A stretch of 64,000 bases of DNA from Colletes latitarsis (taxonomy: Eukaryota; Arthropoda; Insecta; Hymenoptera; Colletidae). The translations under genes and the position numbers were made by a program. Below the pieces are notes generated by a model. That model was not told where the DNA came from and made no database searches. It saw nothing but the letters and a program-made list of their open reading frames with translations. Within the stretch, counting starts at the first letter, position 1. The number at the start of each line of letters is the position of its first letter. The stretch is taken from contig NW_027488366.1 in assembly GCF_051014445.1 (NCBI RefSeq), positions 28,972,001 to 29,036,000 on the forward strand. Reading direction: 5' to 3'. Of this stretch, positions 13,582 to 20,692 are shown piece by piece.

Positions 13582-13585
13582 CTGG
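13582..13585. repeat. Target site duplication CTGG, left of Gypsy composite
   Basis: CTGG lies directly before the terminal TGTTACG and is repeated at 29059-29062. Uninterrupted monomers read AAACCTGGTTTGGATC. Four-base duplications are usual for the mdg1/412 group of Gypsy elements (family knowledge). Confidence 0.92.
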
Positions 13586-13673
13586 TGTTACGAGCCAGGG
13601 CCGTGCAGCGCGCGTGTCCTGCGAGTGCGAGAAAGGATATGGAATATGGTATCAATTTGTTAGTTAGGTACAC

Positions 13674-14100
13674 GGACGAACCCGATGCGAAATCGGGGAG
13701 CCGCTAGGATAGTTGATTACGAGGACGAACCTGATGCGAAATCAGGGAGCCTCTGGGATGGAGTCACGTACGGACGAACCTGGTGCGAAACCAGGGAGCC
13801 GTAGGAGGGTGAAACGTCGTGAACGAACCCGATGCGAAATCGGGGAGTCACTAGGATTGTTGATAACGACGCAGACGAACCCAATTCGAAATCGGGGAGC
13901 TGCTAGGAGGTTGGAAGAAACGCAGACGAACTCAATGCGAAATCGAGGAGCTGCTGGGAGGTTGGATAAATCACAGACGAACCTGATGCGAAATCAGGGA
14001 GCTGTAGGATGCGGACGAACCTGATGCGAAATCAGAGAGCCGCTAGGATGGTAATAGATTGCGTGGACGAACTCGATGCGTAATCGAGGAGCCACTAGGT
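13674..14100 (-). repeat. Array of nine covarying stem-loops in LTR1
   Basis: Nine units at 38-52 bp spacing each have the form GACGAAC, left stem, loop GCGAA, right stem, G(G)AGC. On the plus strand the left stems start at 13681, 13730, 13779, 13828, 13880, 13931, 13982, 14020 and 14072. Six-base stems are perfect in units 1-4, 7 and 9, with one mismatch in units 5, 6 and 8. Stem changes are paired: CCCGAT/ATCGGG, CCTGAT/ATCAGG, CCTGGT/ACCAGG and CTCGAT/ATCGAG. In element sense the array lies toward the 3' end of the LTR, close to the primer binding site, and would fall in the RNA leader if transcription starts at the U3 TATA. Confidence 0.9.
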
Positions 14101-14600
14101 TGTAAGAGGTTGTATTTGGATTTGGGGATGTGTTAATTGACCTCGTAACTGTGAATTATTAAATATAATATAACCCGAGCGGTAAGGTTATATTATTATG
14201 GGAACGTTTAACTAATAATAATCGCTTTATATAATTGTGGGTTAAAGAAGTTGGGTAACTCTGATTTGATAATAAAAGTAGATATATTCTTAAATCAACA
14301 AATAAAATACAATTGTTTCGTGTATCTTATGTCGCGATCAAAGAATGAGTATATTTACCTAAAATGACCTTGCACGGTGTTGACGCACTGGCGATGCGGG
14401 GGTATGTCAGTTGGAAATAAAGGCCGCAATAGAATTTATGCCGGTTCACGGATTCTATATGGTTTGATACTAAAGGGTACGGTAGCCCGATCTCGCAAGA
14501 TACAACTGACTATCAAATCGTATACGCGTGACAAGAGACGTGACGTTGACTCTAACGTGACGGTACGATTATGATCCCCCGAGTAATGAAATCACAGGGT

Positions 14601-14607
14601 TTATATA
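14601..14607 (-). promoter_or_regulatory. TATA-like box in U3 of LTR1
   Basis: TATATAA on the minus strand lies about 240 bp into the LTR in element sense. It is the best candidate core promoter; the start site would be about 30 bp further on, near 14575. Equivalents lie at 21708-21714 and 28815-28821, the last being in the 5' LTR that would drive the composite. Motif evidence only. Confidence 0.45.
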
Positions 14608-14661
14608 CCAAAAAATCTGTGTGGGGCGGATTCAAAAGTACGTTAGAAATCACCGTGTGCA

Positions 14662-14729
14662 CTATTCTCCGAATTGTATTAATTAACGGGCTGCTCTATT
14701 CCCCGAATTGTATTAATTAACGGGCTGCT
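14662..14729 (-). repeat. Tandem duplication of a 34-bp U3 motif
   Basis: Two adjacent 34-bp units (14662-14695 and 14696-14729) differ at one base. Each contains ATTAATTAA, a palindromic AT-rich core. They sit upstream of the TATA in element sense, the usual place for LTR enhancer repeats. Also at 21769-21836 and 28876-28943. Confidence 0.85.
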
Positions 14730-14844
14730 GCATCGCGACGGAAGTGACCCCCATTTCAAAGGTTAGATAAGTAGCAGGGCGATTTCATAATGCACGCAAG
14801 TGACAAGAAAAATTTGAGGAACGAAACGTTCGACATACGTAACA

Positions 14845-14855
14845 TCTCCCCCCCC
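14845..14855 (-). other. Polypurine tract, unit 1
   Basis: On the minus strand this reads GGGGGGGGAGA directly before the 3' LTR (LTR1), the expected place of the plus-strand primer of reverse transcription. It is intact and identical in unit 2. Confidence 0.88.
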
Positions 14856-15037
14856 AAGATGAAACATCGCGTTATGCGTGATGCTTTCATATTAGACGGA
14901 AAGCGCCCTGTTACTTATTTACAAAAGAAAATAATAAAAGTCGCGAAAAGTAGAATAATTGAAAGCTAAATGTGTCGGGGTGTGTAGTATCATGTTGTGG
15001 TGTGTACTCATCGATACTGGTGCGTTGTGTTCTGGGT
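14856..15037 (-). other. Non-coding 3' stretch of Gypsy unit 1
   Basis: Between the last small ORF and the polypurine tract I see no conserved domain and no env-like ORF. The GPY/F part of integrase expected here in many Gypsy elements was not found in any frame. Confidence 0.55.
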
Positions 15038-15247
15038 TTAAACCTTGGGCACGACGTAGCCCACCTCCAACCAGTGCTCGGCCACGTTCACAGGTGGCTG
15101 CCCCTGTAGTCGGTCCAGGTGGAGATCGGCAACGACTCCGTCTTCCGCGTTACCGATCCGGGATATTCGGCCTCTTCGATTGCTCAATGCGAGGACTGCA
15201 ATCCTCGTCCTTGCGTTGAGCGGGGTTATGTTTCTGGGTTGGACCAT
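15038..15247 (-). CDS. 69-codon ORF overlapping the integrase end, unit 1
   Basis: This ATG-started ORF overlaps the last 22 bases of the integrase ORF in the -1 frame. It is GC-richer and arginine-richer than the rest of the element (segments such as RTRIAVLALSNRRGRISRIG and HLDRLQGQPPVNVAEHW). It has no zinc-binding, catalytic or membrane feature that I recognise. It may be a displaced C-terminal extension of integrase, a small accessory ORF, or chance. It is identical at 22145-22354, which shows little because the whole unit is nearly identical. Expression would need a further -1 shift or reinitiation at the overlapping ATG. Confidence 0.35.
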   Translation of the reverse strand: MVQPRNITPLNARTRIAVLALSNRRGRISRIGNAEDGVVADLHLDRLQGQPPVNVAEHWLEVGYVVPKV

Positions 15248-17007
15248 CTATCGTAATAATCTTTTGAACGAATTTTCGCTTTATTTAAATTCTCTGAAGT
15301 AATGTTACGGATTTTAGTTATGTGTGAAATCAAGTCCTGTAAATAATCTCCATATGATTTTAATTTCTCTTTATCTGGGAAGGAACTGGGTTCTCGAGCT
15401 ACTTTTCCAAAAATTAACTCGTATGGTGTGAAATTTGTTGCTTCGTGAACGGATGTGTTATATGAGAACATTGCAAAAGGAATTAATAAATCCCAATCTT
15501 CGTAATTATCCATGTAATGTTTGAGGTATTCAGTGAGCACGATGTGACTTCTTTCCAATGATCCATTAGTTTGTGGTCTGTATCCGGAAGTTGTTATTTG
15601 TTTGATTTTAAATATTTCTGCCAAATTCGTCATTAAATTTCCAATGAAACTAGTTCCTTTATCTGTTAATATTGCGCGAGGTGTACCGTAGATTGCGATA
15701 AAGTGTCGTGCGAAGGCATCTGCAATGGTCGCGGCTCGGATATTAGGTATTGCAACTGCCACGCAGTATTTCGTCAGATTGTCCTGTATGGTAAGAATAT
15801 GTCTATTTCCATTAGGCGTGATTGGAAGAGGTCCCACGGTGTCCAGTGATATTTTGTCAAATGCATCCAGCGGTGTGTCGGTGATCAACATGGGTTGGCG
15901 AGTCTTTGCTCGAACTAATTTTTGTTCTTGGCAACTTTGGCATGTCCTGATGTACTCTTGAATTTCGTTGCGCATTTTTGGCCAATGGAATTTTGATCGA
16001 ATGCGTTTGTACGTTTTTGTTATCCCTTTATGCCCTCCAATTAAACTATCATGGGCTTCGCGAATTATGTCCAATCTATCCGATTCAGACGGTGTGGTGA
16101 TAGCGCAGCTGCATAGAGTAATTTGTTGATCTGTTTCGGTAAAAACTTCTTCCAATATTTTGTAAAATTTGTTAGCTGGTAATTTGTGTAAATCTCCTGT
16201 TACAGAGATTCGAAAGGAATTTATTTGATTTTGGTCCAGGGTATGTCTGAGAGTCTTTAACCCATGGGATACATCTTTTGCCGTAATATTGTCGTAAAAA
16301 TTGTCAGAAATTACTATACTGAAGGTTTTAAACAATCCATTGTCTGAAGTCAATACGTGTCCCTTTTTCGGTTGCGCTGCCAAAAGATCCGGTTTATTAA
16401 TTATTTCGGTGTCCAGTAATACTTTTCCTACGGTGGATATTAGGTTGCAATCTGCTGATATGAAGTGCGCGTAATGTCCGTTTTCCGCAGCGAGGGTGTT
16501 CGAAGAAACATTTATTTTATAAGATTGTTTTGACGCAGTGTATCGGTGCTCGTTTGCGTCGGTTAAAACATCTGTGTCGGATGCGTATGGTAGGTAAGGG
16601 TCAGGCGTGTGGTCAAAGGCGTCAGGTAGCCGTTCTGCACTTGCTTCGGTTGCAACCCTTGCAGGTGGATGAATTATGGCTGGTTGTAAAATTTCGTCTG
16701 TAACATGCGGTGTTACCTGTGGAGTACTGAATACATTTTTACGAGGATTTTCCATAATTGTATTTTCATTATTGGTAATTTCAAGTGGTTCTTCAAAGGA
16801 CATTAGGTCATCGGGTAAATTGTTATCTTCCTCCGGTAGTGTGTTCCTTGTGGAGTTTGCTGCTGGCAGTAAGTTGTTTATGATTTCCTGAGATTCGTCT
16901 GGCAATGTTACTTCGTGCGATAAGCTGGGTAGAGTTCGGTGTCTAGCTATTATATTATCGGCGAGTGTTGAATTTTTCCATAAGAGGGGCCTTGTTCTTC
17001 GTCCGAG
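15226..17007 (-). CDS. Integrase (int) with long N-terminal linker, unit 1
   Basis: This enzyme would insert the cDNA into host DNA. The frame is open from 17007 and overlaps the RNase H ORF by 58 bp in the -1 frame. The first candidate start, TTG at 16905, is unlikely as a true start, so fusion to pol is expected. Numbered from 16905, residues 1-270 form a linker of unknown fold. The zinc module has H285, H292, C322 and C325. The catalytic triad is D355, D415 and E451 with exactly 35 residues between the last two (DD35E). TNGSLERSH surrounds the glutamate. The protein stops at residue 559, just after a YYDR segment, so the usual C-terminal GPY/F or beta-barrel part is missing. The same stop is in unit 2. 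Resemblance to the mdg1/412 clade is from memory. Confidence 0.9.
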   Translation of the reverse strand, partial: LGRRTRPLLWKNSTLADNIIARHRTLPSLSHEVTLPDESQEIINNLLPAANSTRNTLPEEDNNLPDDLMSFEEPLEITNNENTIMENPRKNVFSTPQVTPHVTDEILQPAIIHPPARVATEASAERLPDAFDHTPDPYLPYASDTDVLTDANEHRYTASKQSYKINVSSNTLAAENGHYAHFISADCNLISTVGKVLLDTEIINKPDLLAAQPKKGHVLTSDNGLFKTFSIVISDNFYDNITAKDVSHGLKTLRHTLDQNQINSFRISVTGDLHKLPANKFYKILEEVFTETDQQITLCSCAITTPSESDRLDIIREAHDSLIGGHKGITKTYKRIRSKFHWPKMRNEIQEYIRTCQSCQEQKLVRAKTRQPMLITDTPLDAFDKISLDTVGPLPITPNGNRHILTIQDNLTKYCVAVAIPNIRAATIADAFARHFIAIYGTPRAILTDKGTSFIGNLMTNLAEIFKIKQITTSGYRPQTNGSLERSHIVLTEYLKHYMDNYEDWDLLIPFAMFSYNTSVHEATNFTPYELIFGKVAREPSSFPDKEKLKSYGDYLQDLISHITKIRNITSENLNKAKIRSKDYYDRWSNPET

Positions 17008-19457
17008 CTACTACTAGCCTCCCGGTATTTGGGTCGGTTTTCCCTATCTCGACGTAACTGTTGTATACGGTGACCTATGAATTGCTTATCGGTAGTCGGT
17101 GGTACTTGAGCCCGGAAGTCGGGATCGTCCTTTGACTCCCGCGGAATGAGCGGTAGACAGACTGATGGAGGGTTGCGCGATAACGCGTCCGCGTTCATGT
17201 TCGTTTTTCCACACTTGTGGATAACCTGATACTCGTATTCCGAAAGTCGTAATTTCCATTTTATTAGCCTGGAGGTCGGGTCCTTAACTGAATGTAGCCA
17301 GACTAAGGGACGGTGATCTGTGACAAGGGTGAATTTTGTTCCATAAATATAGGGTCGGAAATACTTTACTGCGTAAACCATTGCGAGACATTCCTTCTCT
17401 GTTGCCGAATAATACTTTTCAGGTTTATTAAGGCTTCGAGATGCATATGCTATCGGTAAATCCTTTCCTATTTCCCCCTGGCTAAGTACAGCTCCTATGG
17501 CGTATTCGGATGCGTCTGTAGTCACGATGAAGGGTTTGGTGAAATCCGGATACTGCAATATAGGTTGTTGACAAAGTTCTTTACGTAATTGATTAAAACT
17601 TTGATCTTGTTCTTCTGTCCATTTAAATTTAATGCCCTTTCCTAGTAAATTGATCAATGGTTTTGACTTCACGGTGAAATCTGGTATAAATCTTCTGTAA
17701 TATCCTGCTAAGCCCAAAAATTGTTGAATATTCTTCTGCGTTTTCGGTGTGGGAAAGTCTTGCACAGCTTTTAATTTTCTTGGATCCGGTCTTACCCCCT
17801 TTTCGGAAATTATATGTCCTAAATATGCAACTTCTTTGCGTAGAAATTCGCATTTGTCAGTTTGAAGGGTTAAGCCCTGTTCCCGAAGGCGGTTCAATAA
17901 TTTTTTAACTTTGATATTATGTTCTTGCAATGATGAAGCGTAAACGACAATGTCGTCCAGGTAAACGAAGAGGTCTGTTCCTTGTAATCCGGTGAGAACT
18001 TGATCCATGAGGCGTTGAAATGTAGGTGGAGCGTTCTTTAAGCCAAAAGGCATTCTTGAAAATTCGTAATGTCCATGCGGTGTGGTGAATGCTGTTTTTT
18101 GCTTATCCCTTGGATTCATTTCTATCTGGTGAAATCCACTGGCGAGATCAAAAACGGAAAAATATTTTGCTCCTCCTAATCGGTCCAAAATTTCTGTGAT
18201 TTGTGGTAATGGATATTTGTCGGAGATTGTCTTTTCGTTTAATGCGCGAAAGTCTATTACCATGCGCCAACGTTTGTTTCCCTGTGAGTCAGCTTTCTTC
18301 GGTACGATCCATAAAGGTGAGTTGTAGGGTGATTTTGACGGAGTAATTATGCCTTGTGATAATAATGCGCTAACCTGTTTTTGTATTTCGTCCTGATGCA
18401 CAGGCGGATATCGATATTGTCTTGTGTTTACTGGTATTTCGTCTATGGTGTGAATCGAATGATTAAAATCGGCTGCTTTTCCTAATTTGTCTCCAAGCAG
18501 AAAAAATCGGTCTGGAAATTCTTTTATTAAATCAGTGACGGATGCTCGTTCTTCCCTGTTTAAATGATTGGTATTTAGTGTATTTACGAGTTTTTCTATC
18601 CTATCTTCGGTGGTCCTGAATTTTGTTGGCTGTTCTGCATATGAGCAAAGGTCTTCGTCCGATGTGCTTAGAAAATCGTACGGTTCTATTATCTGTGGTT
18701 CTATCTCTACGTCGAGGTCTTCGCTGCTGGTGTTCGTTGCTAAGACGTGACATTTTCCGTTGTTATTTGTTACAGCTGCTTCCCCTACGTACAGTTGATC
18801 GTGAGTTTTAATACGTGGTAAATATCCTTCCTTTACTGTCGGGTTTGCTATTTTTACCGCGATTTGTTGTATCGTACGAGCTTCGAGCCTGTGTTTAGTC
18901 GGAGTTTGCGAGTTTAAAGATGAAAACAAATCATTGCGGTTTGAAAAACGTAATGGTCTAATAGGTTTGTCCCTTAATACCATGGTCCCATGATAATAAG
19001 AAATTTCGGCACCCTCTTGCATTAAAAATGGGCTTCCGATGAGTCCATCAGCGTCTATTGCAAGAGTTCTTACTATATAGAAAAATGCGGGTGTATCGTG
19101 AATATGGAGAATTGTGGTTCCTAACGTGTAAATTGGAGTTGTGGTTAATCCTGTTATTTCTATTTCTTCGCGAGAATTTATTATTGCTTTTGTTCCTAAA
19201 ACATCGAGACGTACTAAGTTGATGGCTGCACCGCAATCGATTAAAAATGTTCCCTTTCCTAATTCCAGTTCTGGGACTTTGGTTTCGAGACGTGGGGCAG
19301 GTGTTTCTTTGATAAGGAGTCGTTTTCGAAGTGTACTGTTCTTTGACGACGGGTTTCGTTGCCGCTCATCGTGTCGCCGGTACGGTGAGCGCGATTGAAG
19401 TTTAAAGACCCGTTCGATTCGGCTGACGAGTCCCGCGAGTCGCGTCGGTTTTTTGGA
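16950..19457 (-). CDS. Protease-reverse transcriptase-RNase H (pol), unit 1
   Basis: The frame is open from 19457 after a TAA at 19458-19460 and lacks an ATG before the protease, so it should be made by -1 frameshift from gag. The protease active site is LIDCGA at 19238-19230 (DCG in place of the usual DTG/DSG), with a later DGLIGSPFL block. Numbered from the first Met (19022), RT shows D257, FDLASGF with D292, and YLDD at 354-357. RNase H shows D503, E542, D569 and D612. A chromodomain and env are absent. Unit 1 has Tyr537 in the RNase H motif where unit 2 has Asn, the common family residue. The ORF ends 58 bp into the integrase frame rather than continuing into it. Confidence 0.93.
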   Translation of the reverse strand, partial: SKKPTRLAGLVSRIERVFKLQSRSPYRRHDERQRNPSSKNSTLRKRLLIKETPAPRLETKVPELELGKGTFLIDCGAAINLVRLDVLGTKAIINSREEIEITGLTTTPIYTLGTTILHIHDTPAFFYIVRTLAIDADGLIGSPFLMQEGAEISYYHGTMVLRDKPIRPLRFSNRNDLFSSLNSQTPTKHRLEARTIQQIAVKIANPTVKEGYLPRIKTHDQLYVGEAAVTNNNGKCHVLATNTSSEDLDVEIEPQIIEPYDFLSTSDEDLCSYAEQPTKFRTTEDRIEKLVNTLNTNHLNREERASVTDLIKEFPDRFFLLGDKLGKAADFNHSIHTIDEIPVNTRQYRYPPVHQDEIQKQVSALLSQGIITPSKSPYNSPLWIVPKKADSQGNKRWRMVIDFRALNEKTISDKYPLPQITEILDRLGGAKYFSVFDLASGFHQIEMNPRDKQKTAFTTPHGHYEFSRMPFGLKNAPPTFQRLMDQVLTGLQGTDLFVYLDDIVVYASSLQEHNIKVKKLLNRLREQGLTLQTDKCEFLRKEVAYLGHIISEKGVRPDPRKLKAVQDFPTPKTQKNIQQFLGLAGYYRRFIPDFTVKSKPLINLLGKGIKFKWTEEQDQSFNQLRKELCQQPILQYPDFTKPFIVTTDASEYAIGAVLSQGEIGKDLPIAYASRSLNKPEKYYSATEKECLAMVYAVKYFRPYIYGTKFTLVTDHRPLVWLHSVKDPTSRLIKWKLRLSEYEYQVIHKCGKTNMNADALSRNPPSVCLPLIPRESKDDPDFRAQVPPTTDKQFIGHRIQQLRRDRENRPKYREASSSSDEEQGPSYGKIQHSPII

Positions 19458-20458
19458 TTACGCGGATTTTTCCTACAGGATTTCCCGTCGTGTCCCGTAG
19501 TTTCACAATACCAACAATATAATTTCGGTTCGCGATATCTTTCGGAATTTTTTAATATGGAATAATGATTTCCTTCATCCTTAGGAAAATCGTAAGAACG
19601 CCTCGAAGGGGAAATCGAGGGGCTCCTTTGTCGCACGGGCCATGCCGACGCATGTGGTTGTTCCTCTCGATCCTCTTGACCTTCGTATGTTCTAGCATGC
19701 CGCCCTCGGTCATAACGACTCGGCGAGCCAGGGTACGACACTTGATTGTCGCGGTGGCGATAATCTTCGGTTCCACGATCCTTTCGTGACCACCGTGCAG
19801 GTGATTCGTTCCGGGGCATTTGTCTTCGATTCCTTAGTTTCCTGTCTATATGCAGCACGGCGTCGTAAGCATCTTCAAGAGTCCGTATGTCTCTAAATTG
19901 TGCCGACACCTTCCAAGAAATACGATCCGGTAAGCCTTCGATGAAATTTTCCAAAACATCTCGTTCCATCTCCTTGATGAAATCTTCGGCGTTGTCCCGG
20001 TATCTTTCTCGAATGGCTCCGCGCGCGCAATAAACCAGGTGACTAGTCCTGTCGACGTACTGTCGCAAACTTTCACCCTCGCGAATACGTAAACTCGCGA
20101 TGTCTACTTGGAAATACGACAAACTTTTTCCCGGCGCGAATCTCTTTTTTAAATGTTTAATCAATTCGCTAACACTCACGAATTTATGCTCTAAGGTGCA
20201 CCTTCGTGCGGGACCTATGAGTTTAGTCAGAACAATCGCCAGATAATCGGCTTCCGAACCCTCAGGTATCAATGTTAACCCATCCTCCACACTTTGTGCA
20301 AAACGCGATAAAGATGGAGTTTCTCCGTCGAAAGTCGGTATCGTCGATGTAACGTTTTGTATGCATGTCTTTTGTGTCAAAAGTGACATTGAATTTGCAA
20401 GCGATAATGTCAAGTTCATAATATCGTTCGACGAAATATTTGCTTGTGAACTTGTCAT
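19259..20458 (-). CDS. Gag, unit 1 (399 aa)
   Basis: This structural protein would package the element RNA in virus-like particles. It starts at an ATG after the leader. Residues about 40-215 resemble a retrotransposon Gag capsid region (charged helices, with LREGES-like segments such as RIREGESLRQYVDR). Residues about 220-300 are rich in Arg, Ser, Asp and Glu. A single CCHC zinc knuckle has C315, C318, H323 and C328. A slippery heptamer follows at codons 335-337, so ribosomes that do not shift add a 62-residue basic tail ending at 19259. Unit 2 encodes an identical protein. Only one knuckle is present. Confidence 0.92.
   Translation of the reverse strand: MTSSQANISSNDIMNLTLSLANSMSLLTQKTCIQNVTSTIPTFDGETPSLSRFAQSVEDGLTLIPEGSEADYLAIVLTKLIGPARRCTLEHKFVSVSELIKHLKKRFAPGKSLSYFQVDIASLRIREGESLRQYVDRTSHLVYCARGAIRERYRDNAEDFIKEMERDVLENFIEGLPDRISWKVSAQFRDIRTLEDAYDAVLHIDRKLRNRRQMPRNESPARWSRKDRGTEDYRHRDNQVSYPGSPSRYDRGRHARTYEGQEDREEQPHASAWPVRQRSPSISPSRRSYDFPKDEGNHYSILKNSERYREPKLYCWYCETTGHDGKSCRKNPRNPKNRRDSRDSSAESNGSLNFNRAHRTGDTMSGNETRRQRTVHFENDSLSKKHLPHVSKPKSQNWN
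19448..19454 (-). promoter_or_regulatory. -1 frameshift site A_AAA_AAC, gag to pol, unit 1
   Basis: The heptamer reads A_AAA_AAC in the gag frame (codons CCA AAA AAC), a canonical -1 slippery sequence. The pol frame is exactly -1 to gag and opens six nucleotides upstream, at 19457. The site sits seven codons after the last knuckle cysteine. A short CGCG-ACT-CGCG hairpin begins about three bases downstream; whether it or a pseudoknot stimulates shifting is not clear. Confidence 0.8.
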
Positions 20459-20669
20459 TTTTAATAATTTATTTTAATTCAACTAGAGAAAACTAGTATA
20501 TTTAAATCCAATTAACAATGTGTATTAACTAGCGAAAACTAGTATATTCTTAACAAGAGTTAACTGGTTGACTTAACTAGCGAAAACTAGTATATCGTCT
20601 AAATTCAAGAAGAGAAATTTCAACTTCTCAAGAAACCCAAAAATTACGTAGCGATTCTAAAATAGTTAA
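20459..20669 (-). other. Gag leader with three ACTAG hairpins, unit 1
   Basis: Between the primer binding site and the gag ATG lie three copies of AACTAGNGAAAACTAGTATAT (plus-strand starts at 20481, 20527 and 20575). Each is a small inverted repeat ACTAG/CTAGT around a GAAA-containing loop. They may act in packaging or dimerisation of the RNA; this is inference. Confidence 0.75.
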
Positions 20670-20687
20670 ATCCCACCGCTGTCACCA
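20670..20687 (-). other. Primer binding site, tRNA-Leu type, unit 1
   Basis: The minus strand reads TGGTGACAGCGGTGGGAT five bases inside the 5' LTR. Its complement ends in CCA and resembles the 3' end of animal tRNA-Leu (AATCCCACCGCTG.CACCA, from memory). mdg1/412 relatives are better known for other tRNAs, so the primer identity should be tested against the host tRNA set. Confidence 0.75.
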
Positions 20688-20692
20688 GTTTC

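Larger units (their letters stand above)
4163..13585 (+). repeat. 176-bp satellite array, tract 2 (about 53 monomers)
   Basis: This is continuous head-to-tail satellite without a gene or inversion. Monomers vary by several percent or more and are not in one strict higher-order order, but local repeats exist. A variant run near 5161 recurs near 6042 (about 880 bp, five monomers). A run with seven T after GGG near 5417 recurs near 9647. Monomers with ATTTTCACGCATCAGACTC cluster at about 7650-8730. Open frames of 63-83 codons on the minus strand recur because the monomers are similar; they are not read as genes. The tract ends at the CTGG target site of the Gypsy insertion. Confidence 0.95.
13586..14844 (-). 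repeat. Gypsy LTR1 (3' LTR in element sense)
   Basis: This is a 1259-bp LTR with perfect 7-bp terminal inverted repeats TGTTACG/CGTAACA. In element (minus) sense it runs from 14844 to 13586. U3 carries a duplicated 34-mer and a TATATAA; the distal part carries nine stem-loops. It differs from LTR2 and LTR3 at 13617, 13636, 13718 and 13886, all within its left 301 bp. Confidence 0.96.

Noticed and set aside
13713..14024. 103-codon plus-strand ORF in each Gypsy LTR
   Set aside because: It is a translation of the stem-loop repeat array on the antisense strand. Its repetitive peptide follows from the DNA repeat.
13674..14100. CRISPR array
   Set aside because: Units are palindromic with short variable gaps in a retrotransposon LTR; no spacers of uniform length, no cas genes, and a eukaryotic context.
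14845..15226. Env gene downstream of integrase
   Set aside because: Only about 380 bp remain before the LTR, and no signal peptide, furin site or membrane segment is visible.
19048..19236. 62-codon ORF and other short frames overlapping pol, gag and int
   Set aside because: Shadows in other frames; the true frame here is the protease part of pol.
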